Part shown: positions 41,189-50,900 of the stretch, piece by piece | Numbering within the stretch: position 1 is the first letter of the stretch | How the letters are laid out: every line of letters begins with the position of its first letter | DNA from: Pyrinomonadaceae bacterium | GTDB lineage: Bacteria > Acidobacteriota > Blastocatellia > Pyrinomonadales > Pyrinomonadaceae | NCBI GenBank assembly: GCA_019694395.1 | Contig: JAIBCC010000008.1 | Location: 114,501 to 178,500, forward strand | Reading direction: 5' to 3' | DNA: 64,000 nt | Made by a program: the position numbers and the translations under genes | The notes under the pieces: generated by a model | Database searches by the model: none | The model's input: the letters and a program-made list of their open reading frames with translations, nothing else | Told to the model about the DNA's origin: nothing

Positions 41189-42216
41189 TATATTTTTGCG
41201 GGTTCAACTCTTGTTCCTGCTTTGTTCGGCTTTGCTTTAACAAACACTTTTCCGTCTTCAATTTTGACATTAAAAGTCGGCACTTTTTCGGTAAAAGGCG
41301 GCGGCGATGCGCCTGTTTCGGGCAAATATTGAAAACCGTGCCAGGGACAAGTAATGCAGCCGTCATCTCCGATTTTACCTTCGCCAAGCGGTCCGTTCTG
41401 ATGCTGACAAACATTTGAAACGGCGGAAATTTTGCCGTCATATTTAAAAATGGCGACTCTTTCGCCCGAAATTGTGCGAATACAGGCGCGTTTTTCGGGA
41501 ATTTCTGCAACCGTGCAAGCCTCAACAAATTCATCGACTGAAACAATTTCTTTGTCCAAATCGGTTTCTTTGAAAGCAGAAATCAAATGCAAACCAACAA
41601 CTAAAACCAATCCAATTCCTAACAAAATTGCCAAAATCGGAGAAGTTTCAGACTGCAAAACGCCGAGCGCAACGTGACCGATCAGCAACGCGTAAGCCAC
41701 ATACACAAGTGTGTGCAAAGTTTTCCAAATCGGCGCGGTCAAATTATTAAGCCAAAAATCGTGGCTCGTGACCGCCATCAAGAAAAGAATAATCAGCGCA
41801 ATCAACCCTAAAATTTGAAAAGGAAAATCAGCAATGCTGTTAAATTTAGTGTTGCTGACCAAAATACTGACAATCGGATTTATAGTTCCGAGCGCGTGGA
41901 ATTGGATAATTGAAAAAACAGCGTGAACTGCGCCAATTAAAAAAGTCGTCACGCCCAAATGTCGGCGGTTGTAAAGCAACGGCAAAAACTTTGGCGAAAT
42001 CCGGCACAATGGACCAATAATCAAAACAATATGCAAAAGCAAAATCGCACAAGTTCCAAAACCGCGAATTATCAAAGTTTCAATCGTTGCATTCGGCTGC
42101 AAAAAGCTCCCTAAACCGATAAACAGCAACAGATAAACTGCTACGCCCGACCACAGAAGCGCGTCATAAATTTTCTTTTGCCGATTCCAACTGATTGCAA
42201 CGTATTTTTCGCTCAT
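41188..42216 (-). CDS. Ferric-reductase-like membrane domain fused to a Rieske [2Fe-2S] domain
   Basis: A 342-residue inner-membrane protein. The first ~225 residues have six hydrophobic segments with likely heme-ligating histidines (CAILLLHIVLIIGP, FLIGAVHAVFSIIQFH, WKTLHTLVYVAYALLIGHVA), like ferric-reductase/MsrQ-type cytochromes. The C-terminal ~110 residues are a Rieske domain with CQHQNGPL and CPWHGFQYL supplying the Cys-x-His and Cys-x2-His ligands. Electrons probably pass between a quinone or heme and the [2Fe-2S] cluster; the partner is unknown. Middle gene of an operon running from 44686 down to 40402. Confidence 0.87.
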   Translation of the reverse strand: MSEKYVAISWNRQKKIYDALLWSGVAVYLLLFIGLGSFLQPNATIETLIIRGFGTCAILLLHIVLIIGPLCRISPKFLPLLYNRRHLGVTTFLIGAVHAVFSIIQFHALGTINPIVSILVSNTKFNSIADFPFQILGLIALIILFLMAVTSHDFWLNNLTAPIWKTLHTLVYVAYALLIGHVALGVLQSETSPILAILLGIGLVLVVGLHLISAFKETDLDKEIVSVDEFVEACTVAEIPEKRACIRTISGERVAIFKYDGKISAVSNVCQHQNGPLGEGKIGDDGCITCPWHGFQYLPETGASPPPFTEKVPTFNVKIEDGKVFVKAKPNKAGTRVEPAKI

Positions 42217-42227
42217 TTATTTTTTTA

Positions 42228-42300
42228 GCCACGAACAAACACGAAAAGACACGAAAAATCTTTTAAAAAATCTGTGTTTATCTGTGTGAATCTGTGGTTA
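42228..42300. repeat. Intergenic mosaic repeat, ACACGAAAA and TCTGTG arms
   Basis: Left arm 42228-42260 (GCCACGAACAAACACGAAAA and on), right arm 42271-42300 (TCTGTGTTTATCTGTGTGAA and on). The left arm ends 11 nt from the Rieske gene's start (minus strand). The right arm overlaps the 3' end of the small gene at 42278. Confidence 0.8.
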
Positions 42301-42433
42301 ATTTTTTACTTGGAATATTCTCGTTTATTGGCTCATTATGCCGAAAAACAATGCTCGCAATAAACAAAATCGGCAAGAGAATTGCCAAAATTATCCATAC
42401 GATTTTGTGTTTTTTACGAATCGAACGAATCAT
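42278..42433 (-). CDS. Tiny single-pass membrane protein
   Basis: A 51-residue protein with a basic N-terminus (IRSIRKKHK), one membrane helix (IVWIILAILLPILFIASIVF) and a short polar tail, the last residues of which are encoded by repeat DNA. The ATG overlaps the upstream stop as ATGA, the mark of translational coupling. No family recognised; likely a small subunit of the neighbouring membrane redox protein. Confidence 0.62.
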   Translation of the reverse strand: MIRSIRKKHKIVWIILAILLPILFIASIVFRHNEPINENIPSKKLTTDSHR

Positions 42434-42678
42434 TTTTCTGCTCTCCGGCGATGTGCGTTTTGCTCCGTCGGACGTTTTTCGCCTTTTAACAATCTTTTTG
42501 CCAGCAAAAACCAAAAAGGAATTGCGCCGAAAAATATCAAAAAACGAAAACCGATACTTGTTCCTTTGGCTGAATCGTCTAATTTTGTAATGCCGAACAC
42601 AACAAACCAGAGCGCAAACAAAACTCCGATTGCGAGATAAACAAAAACTGAATAGACGATTATTTCAGCCCAAATCAT
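42430..42678 (-). CDS. Small two-pass membrane protein
   Basis: An 82-residue protein with two hydrophobic segments (IIVYSVFVYLAIGVLFALWF and FRFLIFFGAIPFWFLLAKRL) and a basic C-terminus. It lies between the cupin gene (four bases upstream) and the 51-residue gene (overlapping ATGA), in the Rieske operon. Family unknown; probably structural or assembly partner of the membrane redox protein. Confidence 0.72.
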   Translation of the reverse strand: MIWAEIIVYSVFVYLAIGVLFALWFVVFGITKLDDSAKGTSIGFRFLIFFGAIPFWFLLAKRLLKGEKRPTEQNAHRRRAEK

Positions 42679-42682
42679 AAAT

Positions 42683-43105
42683 TTACATTACCAATTCCAA
42701 ATCGTTTCGTTTCCCGATTTCAGCGATTTTTTCCAGATCAAATCCTTTTAATTTATTCATTTCGGCAAAGAAATTCTCGAAACCGCTTGGGGTAATAATA
42801 GCTAACATTCTACTTGATGTCTCAAGCAAATTGCGAAAGCCGTGCGGAGTTTTTCGGGAAATAACAAAACTTTCGCCTTTTTCGGCAACGGAAATTTTGC
42901 TGTCAATATTCAATTCGTATTTGCCTTCCAAAATGTAAATTATTTCGTCCGTTTCGTGGTGAAAATGCGTCGGAACAACCGAATTTGGCGGAGAAATTTC
43001 TTCGACTACGGCGAATCTGCCAAAAGTTTCTGCACCGCGCACTTTGCAGATTATTTGCTCGCCCAGAACATTCCAAATTTCATTTTGTAAAATCGGTTTC
43101 GTCAT
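42683..43105 (-). CDS. Cupin-domain protein
   Basis: A 140-residue single cupin. Motif 1 is VPTHFHHETDEIIYILEGKY with the two His and Glu of the metal site; motif 2 is GESFVISRKTPHGFRN with the third His. Such proteins may be dioxygenases, isomerases or mere binding proteins. It lies 30 bp downstream of the FAD monooxygenase gene on the same strand, so action on the same or a derived metabolite is plausible. Confidence 0.85.
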   Translation of the reverse strand: MTKPILQNEIWNVLGEQIICKVRGAETFGRFAVVEEISPPNSVVPTHFHHETDEIIYILEGKYELNIDSKISVAEKGESFVISRKTPHGFRNLLETSSRMLAIITPSGFENFFAEMNKLKGFDLEKIAEIGKRNDLELVM

Positions 43106-43135
43106 ACTCTCACTGAAACCAATGGGCGCAAAAAT

Positions 43136-44686
43136 TTATTCCACAATTTCACGAAAATAATTTTTAACTTTTTCGGCGGAAATTTCGGATGAAAGAAAAG
43201 CGATGTAATTATCAGGTCGAAGCAAGATCATAAAGGGTTTTTCCGAACCGAAAATTTCCGTAACTTGCGGATAAAGCGGGATTATTTGAAAATCCATCGC
43301 ATCATTTTTCAATTCATTTTCGATTTCGTGAAAATCATTTTCTCCGTCCGAAAAAACGAGTATATGGAATTTCGGCTCGCGCAGACGGTCAAAAATGCTC
43401 ACGCCGTCCATCAAAAAATACGGCAATCTGTCGCCCGCTTTGACTTCAAAATTCTTATCACCTCCGTGTCGGCTCAAAGTGTGACCACGATAATTGATTC
43501 CGATTTGCGACAATCGGCGGAAAAATTCTTTTCTGACTGCTTCAATTTTCAACGCCGTTCCCATTATTTTTGGGAAAATATATGTGCGGATCAAATTGGT
43601 GAACCAGGCATCGCCCGCCGCAAAATTAAAGATTTGATCGGTTGTTTTCAAAAGATTTTCGGCATTTTCAAGCCGTTCCGAATTATAACTGTCCAGAATT
43701 TTTTCATCGGCTTTGCCTTGCAAAACAAATGCCAATTTCCAAGCCAGATTGTAGCCGTCCTGAATTCCCGTATTCATCCCTTGTCCGCCCGCCGGAGTGT
43801 GAACGTGCGCGGAATCTCCTGCGAGAAAACATCTGCCCTTACGAAAATTTTCAACGTGGCGGGTATGAACTTTGTAGGTCGAAAACCAATTTACCTGCGA
43901 AATATCCAAATTCAAATCGGCTTCTTCTTTGATACGCCGCTCGATTTCTTCATACAAAACATCGCCTTCGTCTTTGGAAAATTCTTCGGGAAACGCGCCG
44001 ACAATTCGATAACGGTTTTCACCCGGCATTGGAAAAAAGGCGACCACCGAATGTTTTGCCATGCAAACTTGCAGCGCGTCGTGCGAAAATTTCCAATCAA
44101 CCCGCGCATCGGCAACGTAGAAAATTCTTTCAAAAGTGCTGCCTTCAAATTTCAAATTCAGCAAATGACGAACGGGACTTTTTGCACCGTCACAACCGAC
44201 CAAATATTTTGCTTTAATCGTGGAAGTTTCGCCGTTAGTGTTTTTGATAGTTGTAGTTACGCCATTTTCGTTTTGCGTCAAAGTTTCAAGTTCGGTTTGC
44301 CACAAAACGTCTTTGCCTTGAGCCAAAACATAATCGTAGAGCAACCGCTCATTTTTGCTTTGCTCCAGCACGAGCATATACGGATATTGGCTCAAACCTT
44401 TGCCGACATTCGACAAATCAACTTCGCCGCGAATTTCGCCGCCTTCCAGAATCCTCGCTTTTCCGGCGATTGTGCCTTGTGAAACAGCTTTTTCGGCAAT
44501 TCCGATTTGCTCATAAACTTCCAAAGTCCGGGCGTGAACGCCTAACGCTTTGGAAAATTTAGTGATGTCGTCTTTTTTATCAATGATGACAAAATCCACG
44601 CCGTAGCGGATAAATTGACAGGCAAGCGAAAGTCCGGTCGGACCTGCGCCGATGATGGCGACTTCCGTTTTAATTGGGCTGTTCAT
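43136..44686 (-). CDS. FAD-dependent aromatic-type monooxygenase
   Basis: A 516-residue class A flavoprotein hydroxylase. The FAD-binding GxGxxG is in VAIIGAGPTGLSLACQFIRY; the central conserved block is the YLVGCDGAKSPVRHLL (DG motif) region; the second FAD motif is CFLAGDSAHVHTPAGGQGMN. A C-terminal thioredoxin-like domain of the type in phenol/pentachlorophenol hydroxylases seems present in the last ~120 residues. Substrate undetermined. First gene of the presumed operon with the cupin and the Rieske membrane protein. Confidence 0.9.
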   Translation of the reverse strand: MNSPIKTEVAIIGAGPTGLSLACQFIRYGVDFVIIDKKDDITKFSKALGVHARTLEVYEQIGIAEKAVSQGTIAGKARILEGGEIRGEVDLSNVGKGLSQYPYMLVLEQSKNERLLYDYVLAQGKDVLWQTELETLTQNENGVTTTIKNTNGETSTIKAKYLVGCDGAKSPVRHLLNLKFEGSTFERIFYVADARVDWKFSHDALQVCMAKHSVVAFFPMPGENRYRIVGAFPEEFSKDEGDVLYEEIERRIKEEADLNLDISQVNWFSTYKVHTRHVENFRKGRCFLAGDSAHVHTPAGGQGMNTGIQDGYNLAWKLAFVLQGKADEKILDSYNSERLENAENLLKTTDQIFNFAAGDAWFTNLIRTYIFPKIMGTALKIEAVRKEFFRRLSQIGINYRGHTLSRHGGDKNFEVKAGDRLPYFLMDGVSIFDRLREPKFHILVFSDGENDFHEIENELKNDAMDFQIIPLYPQVTEIFGSEKPFMILLRPDNYIAFLSSEISAEKVKNYFREIVE

Positions 44687-44760
44687 AACCCTGATATTAT
44701 GGCTTTTTTATTGAAGAAGGCAATGTAAAGATCGCGGATTATGACAAAAAATAAATTATT

Positions 44761-46464
44761 TTAAGCGGTTGTTGAGTTTTGGATTTGATTCAGATCTTTG
44801 GCTAACTTCTCTCCGATTTTTTCAAAAAGAACGCTCAAAGTTTTGGGTTGAATCGCAGAAATTGCCACACATTCACCGCCTTTTTCCAACGAAATTTGGC
44901 GTTTTAAAGCTTCAATTGACACTTCATCCAACAAGTCTGTTTTGTTGAGAACGATTAACTTTGGAATTTCATTTAATTTTAATTCGCTCAAAATTTTATC
45001 TACCGAATCAATATGCGCCAAACAGTTGGAATTAGACGCATCTACAACGTGAATCAATAAATTGCTGTCCGAAATTTCTTCAAGCGTGGCACGGAAAGCG
45101 GCAACCAACGCTTCGGGCAAATCGCGGATAAATCCAACCGTGTCGTTAATGATTACTTCTTGTTCAATCGGCAGCCGCAATCGGCGCGAAGTCGGATCAA
45201 GCGTGGCAAACATTTTCTTTTCGGCATAAACTTTGCTGTCGGTTAAAGTATTGAGAAGCGTTGATTTACCGGCATTAGTGTAGCCAACCAAAGAAATGAT
45301 CGGAACATTTTTTTGCACCCGATGCTTGCGGCGTTCCTGACGTTGACGGCTCAAACTGTCAATTTGTTTTTCCAGATTATTGATTTTATCGCGCACCCGC
45401 CGACGGTCTGTTTCAAGTTTTGTTTCACCCGGACCGCGCCCGCCGATTCCACCCGCCAGACGCGAAAACGCCGAATCTTGCCCCATCACCAGACGCGGCA
45501 GCATATATTTCATCTGCGCCAATTCGACTTGAATTTTCCCTTCGCGTGACTGCGCCCGTTGCGCGAAAATATCCAAAATTAATTGCGGACGGTCAATAAC
45601 CTTTAAATCGGTAGCTTCGGAAATCGAACGCACTTGGGTTGGCGTAAGTTCTGTATCAAAAACAATTAGATCTGCGCCGAGCCGCATTGCCCGAATCAAA
45701 AGTTCTTCTAATTTACCTTTTCCTAAAACGGTTTTGCGGTCAATTTCCTGTCTTCGTTGAATAATTTTGTCGAGAACGATAACATCCGCCGAAAGAGCAA
45801 GCTCTTCTAACTCCGCCATAGATTCTTCGGCATCAAAAATTGAATTAGTCGTCACGCTGACCAAAATCACGCGGTCACGATTGGTTTGACGGGTTCGCGC
45901 CGTTTGGCGATTCCGTGCCATTTCTTCTTCGAGCGAGTTGATAAGTTCGGTAAAATCCGTATCTAACTGCGAAGGAATCTGCGGCGTTAAAAATTCGTAA
46001 GGCAAAGTTTGTGCTTGTGTTTCAAGTTTTTCCGCTGTGGTCGGCAAAAGATGTGCGGAGTGAACCAAATTCGGTAAACCCGTTTTGGCATCAACCTGAA
46101 TCGAAGACATTAGATCAAGGCGCAACAGTGCAAGGTCGGTTAAATCGTCTTGCGTCAATTTGTCGCCGCGCAGTTGGGTGTGAACGCATCGAAGCCCGCG
46201 AAAACGGTCTTGAGCCACGCGCACCCGTTTGAAATCGGGCATCCAAATTCGTTTGGCATCGCCAACCATCACATATTCGATCTGTCCTTTGCGATTGATC
46301 AAAACCCCAATTAATCTGCCTGTTTCGTGAGAAATTTCCGACATTTGGCGGGCAAGTTCGGGCGAAACGATTTCGCTTTGAGCAACACGCCGAGTTGAAA
46401 GTTTTTCGATACGCTTCAACTGATTTTGTTTTAAGCCTTGCGTATAACCGTGAACGATACTGAT
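44761..46464 (-). CDS. hflX: Ribosome-associated GTPase HflX, apparent AUC start
   Basis: Binds the 50S subunit and helps split or rescue stalled ribosomes. A 567-residue long form: N-terminal domain, HflX glycine-rich linker (GGIGGRGPGETKLETDRRRV), then the G domain with G1 GYTNAGKSTLLN, G3 DTVGFIRDLP and G4 NKTD. The family N-terminus GLKxNQLKR is coded upstream of the first canonical start codon (TTG 46419, no SD). In-frame ATC at 46464 follows GAGGAGG by ten bases, gives SIVHGYTQGLKQNQLKRIEK, and has a good promoter in front. I therefore start at 46464. A sequencing frameshift is the alternative. Confidence 0.92.
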   Translation of the reverse strand: MSIVHGYTQGLKQNQLKRIEKLSTRRVAQSEIVSPELARQMSEISHETGRLIGVLINRKGQIEYVMVGDAKRIWMPDFKRVRVAQDRFRGLRCVHTQLRGDKLTQDDLTDLALLRLDLMSSIQVDAKTGLPNLVHSAHLLPTTAEKLETQAQTLPYEFLTPQIPSQLDTDFTELINSLEEEMARNRQTARTRQTNRDRVILVSVTTNSIFDAEESMAELEELALSADVIVLDKIIQRRQEIDRKTVLGKGKLEELLIRAMRLGADLIVFDTELTPTQVRSISEATDLKVIDRPQLILDIFAQRAQSREGKIQVELAQMKYMLPRLVMGQDSAFSRLAGGIGGRGPGETKLETDRRRVRDKINNLEKQIDSLSRQRQERRKHRVQKNVPIISLVGYTNAGKSTLLNTLTDSKVYAEKKMFATLDPTSRRLRLPIEQEVIINDTVGFIRDLPEALVAAFRATLEEISDSNLLIHVVDASNSNCLAHIDSVDKILSELKLNEIPKLIVLNKTDLLDEVSIEALKRQISLEKGGECVAISAIQPKTLSVLFEKIGEKLAKDLNQIQNSTTA

Positions 46465-46485
46465 AAATCCTAATCCTCCTCAGAT

Positions 46486-46498
46486 AAGAAGTATTATA
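46486..46498 (-). promoter_or_regulatory. Extended -10 promoter of hflX
   Basis: On the minus strand, TGCTATAAT: a perfect -10 hexamer (46498-46493) with the extended-10 TG. Transcription would begin near 46486, giving a leader of about 20 nt that contains the GAGGAGG SD. No good -35 hexamer, as is usual for extended -10 promoters. Confidence 0.62.
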
Positions 46499-46530
46499 GC
46501 ACTTTAGTTTTGGTAATTTCTATTTTTAAC

Positions 46531-46632
46531 GGTCGCCGGTCAGAGGTCAGCGATCAGAAAAACTGCAAATATTACAAAGTCTAAAAAATATTTACATTAC
46601 AACTCAAAAACTGACTACTGCTCACTGAATTG
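46531..46632. repeat. GGTCAG-type intergenic repeat
   Basis: GGTCGCCGGTCAGAGGTCAG at 46531-46550 and AACTGACTACTGCTCACTGA near 46609-46628 carry related words in opposite sense. The dyad is weaker than the others. It lies between divergent hflX and the NHL gene. Confidence 0.6.
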
Positions 46633-46665
46633 AACTTTAGTGATTGAAAGATTAAACTGTCTTTT

Positions 46666-47694
46666 ATGAATAAAGCCGGTAAAATTTTATCTGTCTCACC
46701 TCAATTCGCTATTCCTGGCGGCGAAGTCACTATCGAATGTGAAGGTTTTGAGGCAAATTTTGAAAAAGGTTTCGGTTGCTATTTTGACGGACAGCGGGCG
46801 CGGGTGGTTGGTGCTTCTCCAAATCGGGTATTGGCGATTGTGCCGGATAATTTTGATACGCACGATGTCGAAATTTATCTCGAAAGCGGAGTTGACCAAA
46901 GCAATTCGATTCATTTAACTGTCGGCAAAAAATTAGCGGAGGATTTGCATATTGTGGCAAATCCGGCAGTTGATCCGAAAGATAATTCAATTATTTTGAC
47001 TCGCTCAGGTTCGCGCGGACAAGCTTTGCCAGTTACTCTTTTTCGGTTGGAATCCGATGGATATTTACAAGAAATGTCCTCAGACATTTTGAATCCGACC
47101 GGAATCGCTTTTGATAAATTGGGGCAGCTCTTTGTAACCAATCGCGGTGACGGAGAAGTTTGCCGCATCACCAAAGACGAAGAAGTTGTTCCTTATGCGA
47201 CCGATTTGGGAATTGCGACCGGAATTGCTTTTAACAAACAAGGAAAAATGTTTGTCGGTGACAGAAGCGGCAAAATTTTTGAGATCTCAGCCTTAGGAAC
47301 TCCGCAGCCTTTTGCGGTGCTTGAGCCTTCGGTCTCAGCGTATCATTTAGCATTCGATCAGGCGGGAAATCTTTGTGCAACCGCGCCCGGACTTTCCAGT
47401 TTTGATTCGATTTACAGCATTGATCTGCTTGGAAAAGAACACGAATTTTATCGCGGATTAGGCAGACCGCAAGGCTTGGCATTTGATCAGGCAGGGAATT
47501 TATATGTCGCCGCCTGTTTGCGGGGAAAACGCGGAATCGTCAAAATCTCAACTGAAAAACAAGCCGAAATCTTTGTTGCCGGAATGAACGTGGTCGGACT
47601 TTGCTTCACCCGCAAAGGCGAAATGGTGGTTGCAACTAATGAGGCTGTTTACAGTTTACCGATGGGGATTCACGGGATTTTGCTTTCAGAGTAA
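46666..47694 (+). CDS. IPT/TIG plus NHL/SMP-30-type propeller protein
   Basis: A 342-residue protein. Residues 8-90 form an IPT/TIG Ig-like domain (PQFAIPGGEVTIECEGFEAN, RVLAIVPDNFD). The rest are six NHL-like blades (GIAFDKLGQLFVTNRGDGEV, GIAFNKQGKMFVGDRSGKIF, LAFDQAGNLYVAACLRGKRG). No signal peptide or catalytic acidic triad of SMP-30 lactonase is evident, so a binding role is more likely than hydrolysis. No operon partner. Confidence 0.82.
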   Translation: MNKAGKILSVSPQFAIPGGEVTIECEGFEANFEKGFGCYFDGQRARVVGASPNRVLAIVPDNFDTHDVEIYLESGVDQSNSIHLTVGKKLAEDLHIVANPAVDPKDNSIILTRSGSRGQALPVTLFRLESDGYLQEMSSDILNPTGIAFDKLGQLFVTNRGDGEVCRITKDEEVVPYATDLGIATGIAFNKQGKMFVGDRSGKIFEISALGTPQPFAVLEPSVSAYHLAFDQAGNLCATAPGLSSFDSIYSIDLLGKEHEFYRGLGRPQGLAFDQAGNLYVAACLRGKRGIVKISTEKQAEIFVAGMNVVGLCFTRKGEMVVATNEAVYSLPMGIHGILLSE

Positions 47695-47902
47695 ATCATT
47701 AAAATCAATCGAAAAACAATAAAAATATAAAATCAATTTTCACAATTAACAAAACTTAGTTGTCTTTCCGAACAAACTTGTGCTAAATTAACTTCGCAGA
47801 AAGTCATCAATTAACAAAATAAGTCTAAAAATATCTAACCGAAATTGAAAATCTTCTCAGGTTGAAATTCATTTTTCGCTCAAGATATTACTTTTATTGC
47901 AG

Positions 47903-50900
47903 ATGAAGTTTTTCCGAAGTCTAAGAAAATCAATGGTTTGGCTTTTACTTTTGCCAATTTTGTTGATTGCCCAAACAAACTTTAAAACTTCCGAGGAGGC
48001 GTATCGCGCCAATAATCGCGGAGTTAGTTTGCTGGAACAATTCAAATCCGATGACGCGGAAAAAGAATTTCGCCAAGCTTTAACGCTCAAACCCAATTTC
48101 AAGCTTGCCAAAATCAATCTCGCCATCGCGCTATTTAATTCAAAAAAACTGGATGAAGCCAAAAAAATAATCGCAGAATTTCTGCAAATTGAGCCGAATT
48201 CTCCGCAAGCCTTCTATGTTTTGGGTTTGATTGCGCGTTCGGAAAACAATCTGGACGAAGCTCTGAAAGATTTTCGCAAAGTTCTGGAGATTGATTCGAA
48301 AGATGTCGGCGCAAATGTCAATCTTGGTCAGCTTTTCGCGCAAAAACGCGATTATGCTAATGCTATCAAAGTTTTACAAGCCGCATACGATTCCGAACCT
48401 TTTAATCTAACTGCCATTTACAATCTGGCAACTTCTTTGCAGAGAAGCGGCGAACGTGAAAAATCAGCCGAACTTTTGAAACGATTTCAAGTTTTGCGCG
48501 ACACAGGCGCAGGCGTAAACATCGGCTTAAATTATTTGGAACAAGGGCGTTATGCCGAAGCCATTGCTTCGACGGGGGCGGAGAGTGAGTTGGTTAATCC
48601 CGCAAAATCTTTGGTCAAATATACCGAAGCAACTACATCTTTTTTCGGCGGCAAAAAGATAAATTTCAAACCTGATACGGCTGCACTTTTCGATTATGAT
48701 GGCGATGGATTTTTAGATTTAGTCATTTCAACAGGAAGCTCAATCCGGCTTTATCAAAACCATAAAGGAAAATTCATTGATATTTCGGAAAAATCAGGCG
48801 ATTTGGCGAAAAATACTGGTTCTTTTGCCAATGCAATTGTTGCCGGAGATTACGACAATGATTTAAAGCCTGATTTATTAGTCGTCCGGGCTGACTGCTT
48901 TTCGCTTTATCAAAATAATGGTGACGGAAAATTTACTGATGTTACTAAACGATCTGGCTTACTTGTTCCTCAAACAAGAAAAAATGGTTTTAGTTTTATT
49001 TTGGGAACTATTAGTGTCGCTTGGGTTGATTTTGATCACGATGGCGATTTGGATATTTTTGCGGCGGGTGGTAGCGATTTAGATGAATACAAAGAACACT
49101 TACCCTTACCAAATAGATTGTTTCGGAATAACAATGACGGAACCTTTACTGAGGTTAGCGAGACTGCCAAAATTGCCGACAAACCTGATTTAGGGAGGAT
49201 TGTGCCGACCGATTTTAATAACAGCCGCGATGTAGATTTACTGGTCGTTGGTAACAAAAAAACTTATCTTTACAGCAATCAGCGCAACGACACCTTTAAA
49301 AATGTTGCTGATGAAGCAGGATTGAACATTGGTGGAGTAAGTGTCGCGGCGGCGGATATTAACAAAGACGGTTTTACCGATTATTTCATTGGAGACGCAT
49401 ACGGCAAAAGTTTTCTATTTATCAATAACGGCAACGGCAAATTTACCAAACAAAAGATTTCAAATAAAAAAGTTTCAGCTATTTCTTCGCAATTTTTTGA
49501 TTATGATAATGACGGTCTGATTGACCTCATTACGTCCGACTTAACTGAAACGAAAATCTGGCGAAATTTGGGAAATAAATGGCAGGAAATTGGTAAAGCA
49601 AATTGTCCAACGGCGGGCGGAGAAATGTTATCGGGCGATATTGATAACGACGGCGACATTGATTTAATTGTCTTTTCATTGGCGCACCCTTTGAAAATTT
49701 TCCGCAATGACGGCGGAAATTTGAATAACGCTGAAACTCTAAATTTACAAGGTCGCGTCAGTAATAAAAGCGGAATCGGCGCAAAAGTTGTGATGCGTTC
49801 GGGGAGTCTGGCGCAGCAGCTTGAAAGTTATTCTGCGAGTCCGATGCCAGCACCTTCACAAGTTCATTTTGGTTTAGGAAAACGTGAAAAGGCAGATTCA
49901 ATCCGTATTTTATGGAGTTCGGGAATCGTTCAATCCGAAACCGATTTTGTGGCTAAGTCCAATCAAATCAACATTCAGGAAGTTGACCGCAAACCCGCTT
50001 CGTGTCCTTATCTTTACACTTGGGACGGCGAAAAATTTGCTTTCGTCACCGATTTTCTGGGCGGCGGCGAGATGGGCGGTTGGGCTGGAAAAGGCGTTTA
50101 TAATTTTCCGAAATCCGACGAATTTGTGCGGATTCCACAGGATAAATTGAAAGCCAAAAACGGTTTTTACGAAATTCGGGTGACGAACGAGCTTGAAGAA
50201 GTGATGTATCTTGACAAAGTAAAACTCGTTGCCGTCGAACACGATGAAAACTCGGAAATCTTTCCAAATGAAGGTTTAGGACAATCGGAAAAACCGAAAG
50301 AATCTATCATTTCTACCCAAAACGCGCATCCGCCGATCTCGGCAGTTAATTCAGAAGGCGAAAATATTGTTTCAAAAATTAAAGATTTAGACCGCGTTTT
50401 TTATGATGATTTTACCAAACAAGAGATTCGCGGTTACGCCGATGAACACAGTTTGACACTCAATCTGGACGACAAAAAAGGCTACAACGGACGCACAATT
50501 TTGTTGCTGACGGGATGGACTGATTACGCATTTTCTTCGGATAATGTTCGCGCTTCACAAAGCGGAAAGTCTTTGTTTTTTCCATATTTACAAGTCAAAA
50601 ATGCCAAGGGTGAATGGCAAACCGTGATTGATTCAATCGGCATTCCGATTGGTCGTCCGCAGACTTTGCTGGCTGATCTGACCGGAAAATTTTTATCCGA
50701 TTCGCGTGAAGTTCGGATTGTTACTAATTTCAGAACTTATTGGGACAAAATCGCGGTTGACACTTCGCCAAAAGAGACGAATTTAAAAACGATTGAGATT
50801 GAGCCGACAGTTGCAAATTTGCGGGAAAGAGGTTATTCAGCCGAAACGAAATTTAACGGAATGGATGTTCCCGATTATGGCAAAGTTTCGTTCGATGATC

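Noticed and set aside
42434-42514. 27-residue N-terminal extension of the 51-residue membrane protein
   Set aside because: It would overlap the upstream gene by 85 bp; the ATGA overlap at 42430-42433 gives a simpler coupled start.
43265-44482. 405-codon open frame on the + strand
   Set aside because: It is antisense to the FAD monooxygenase, has no conserved motif and no SD, and is explained by codon composition of the real gene.
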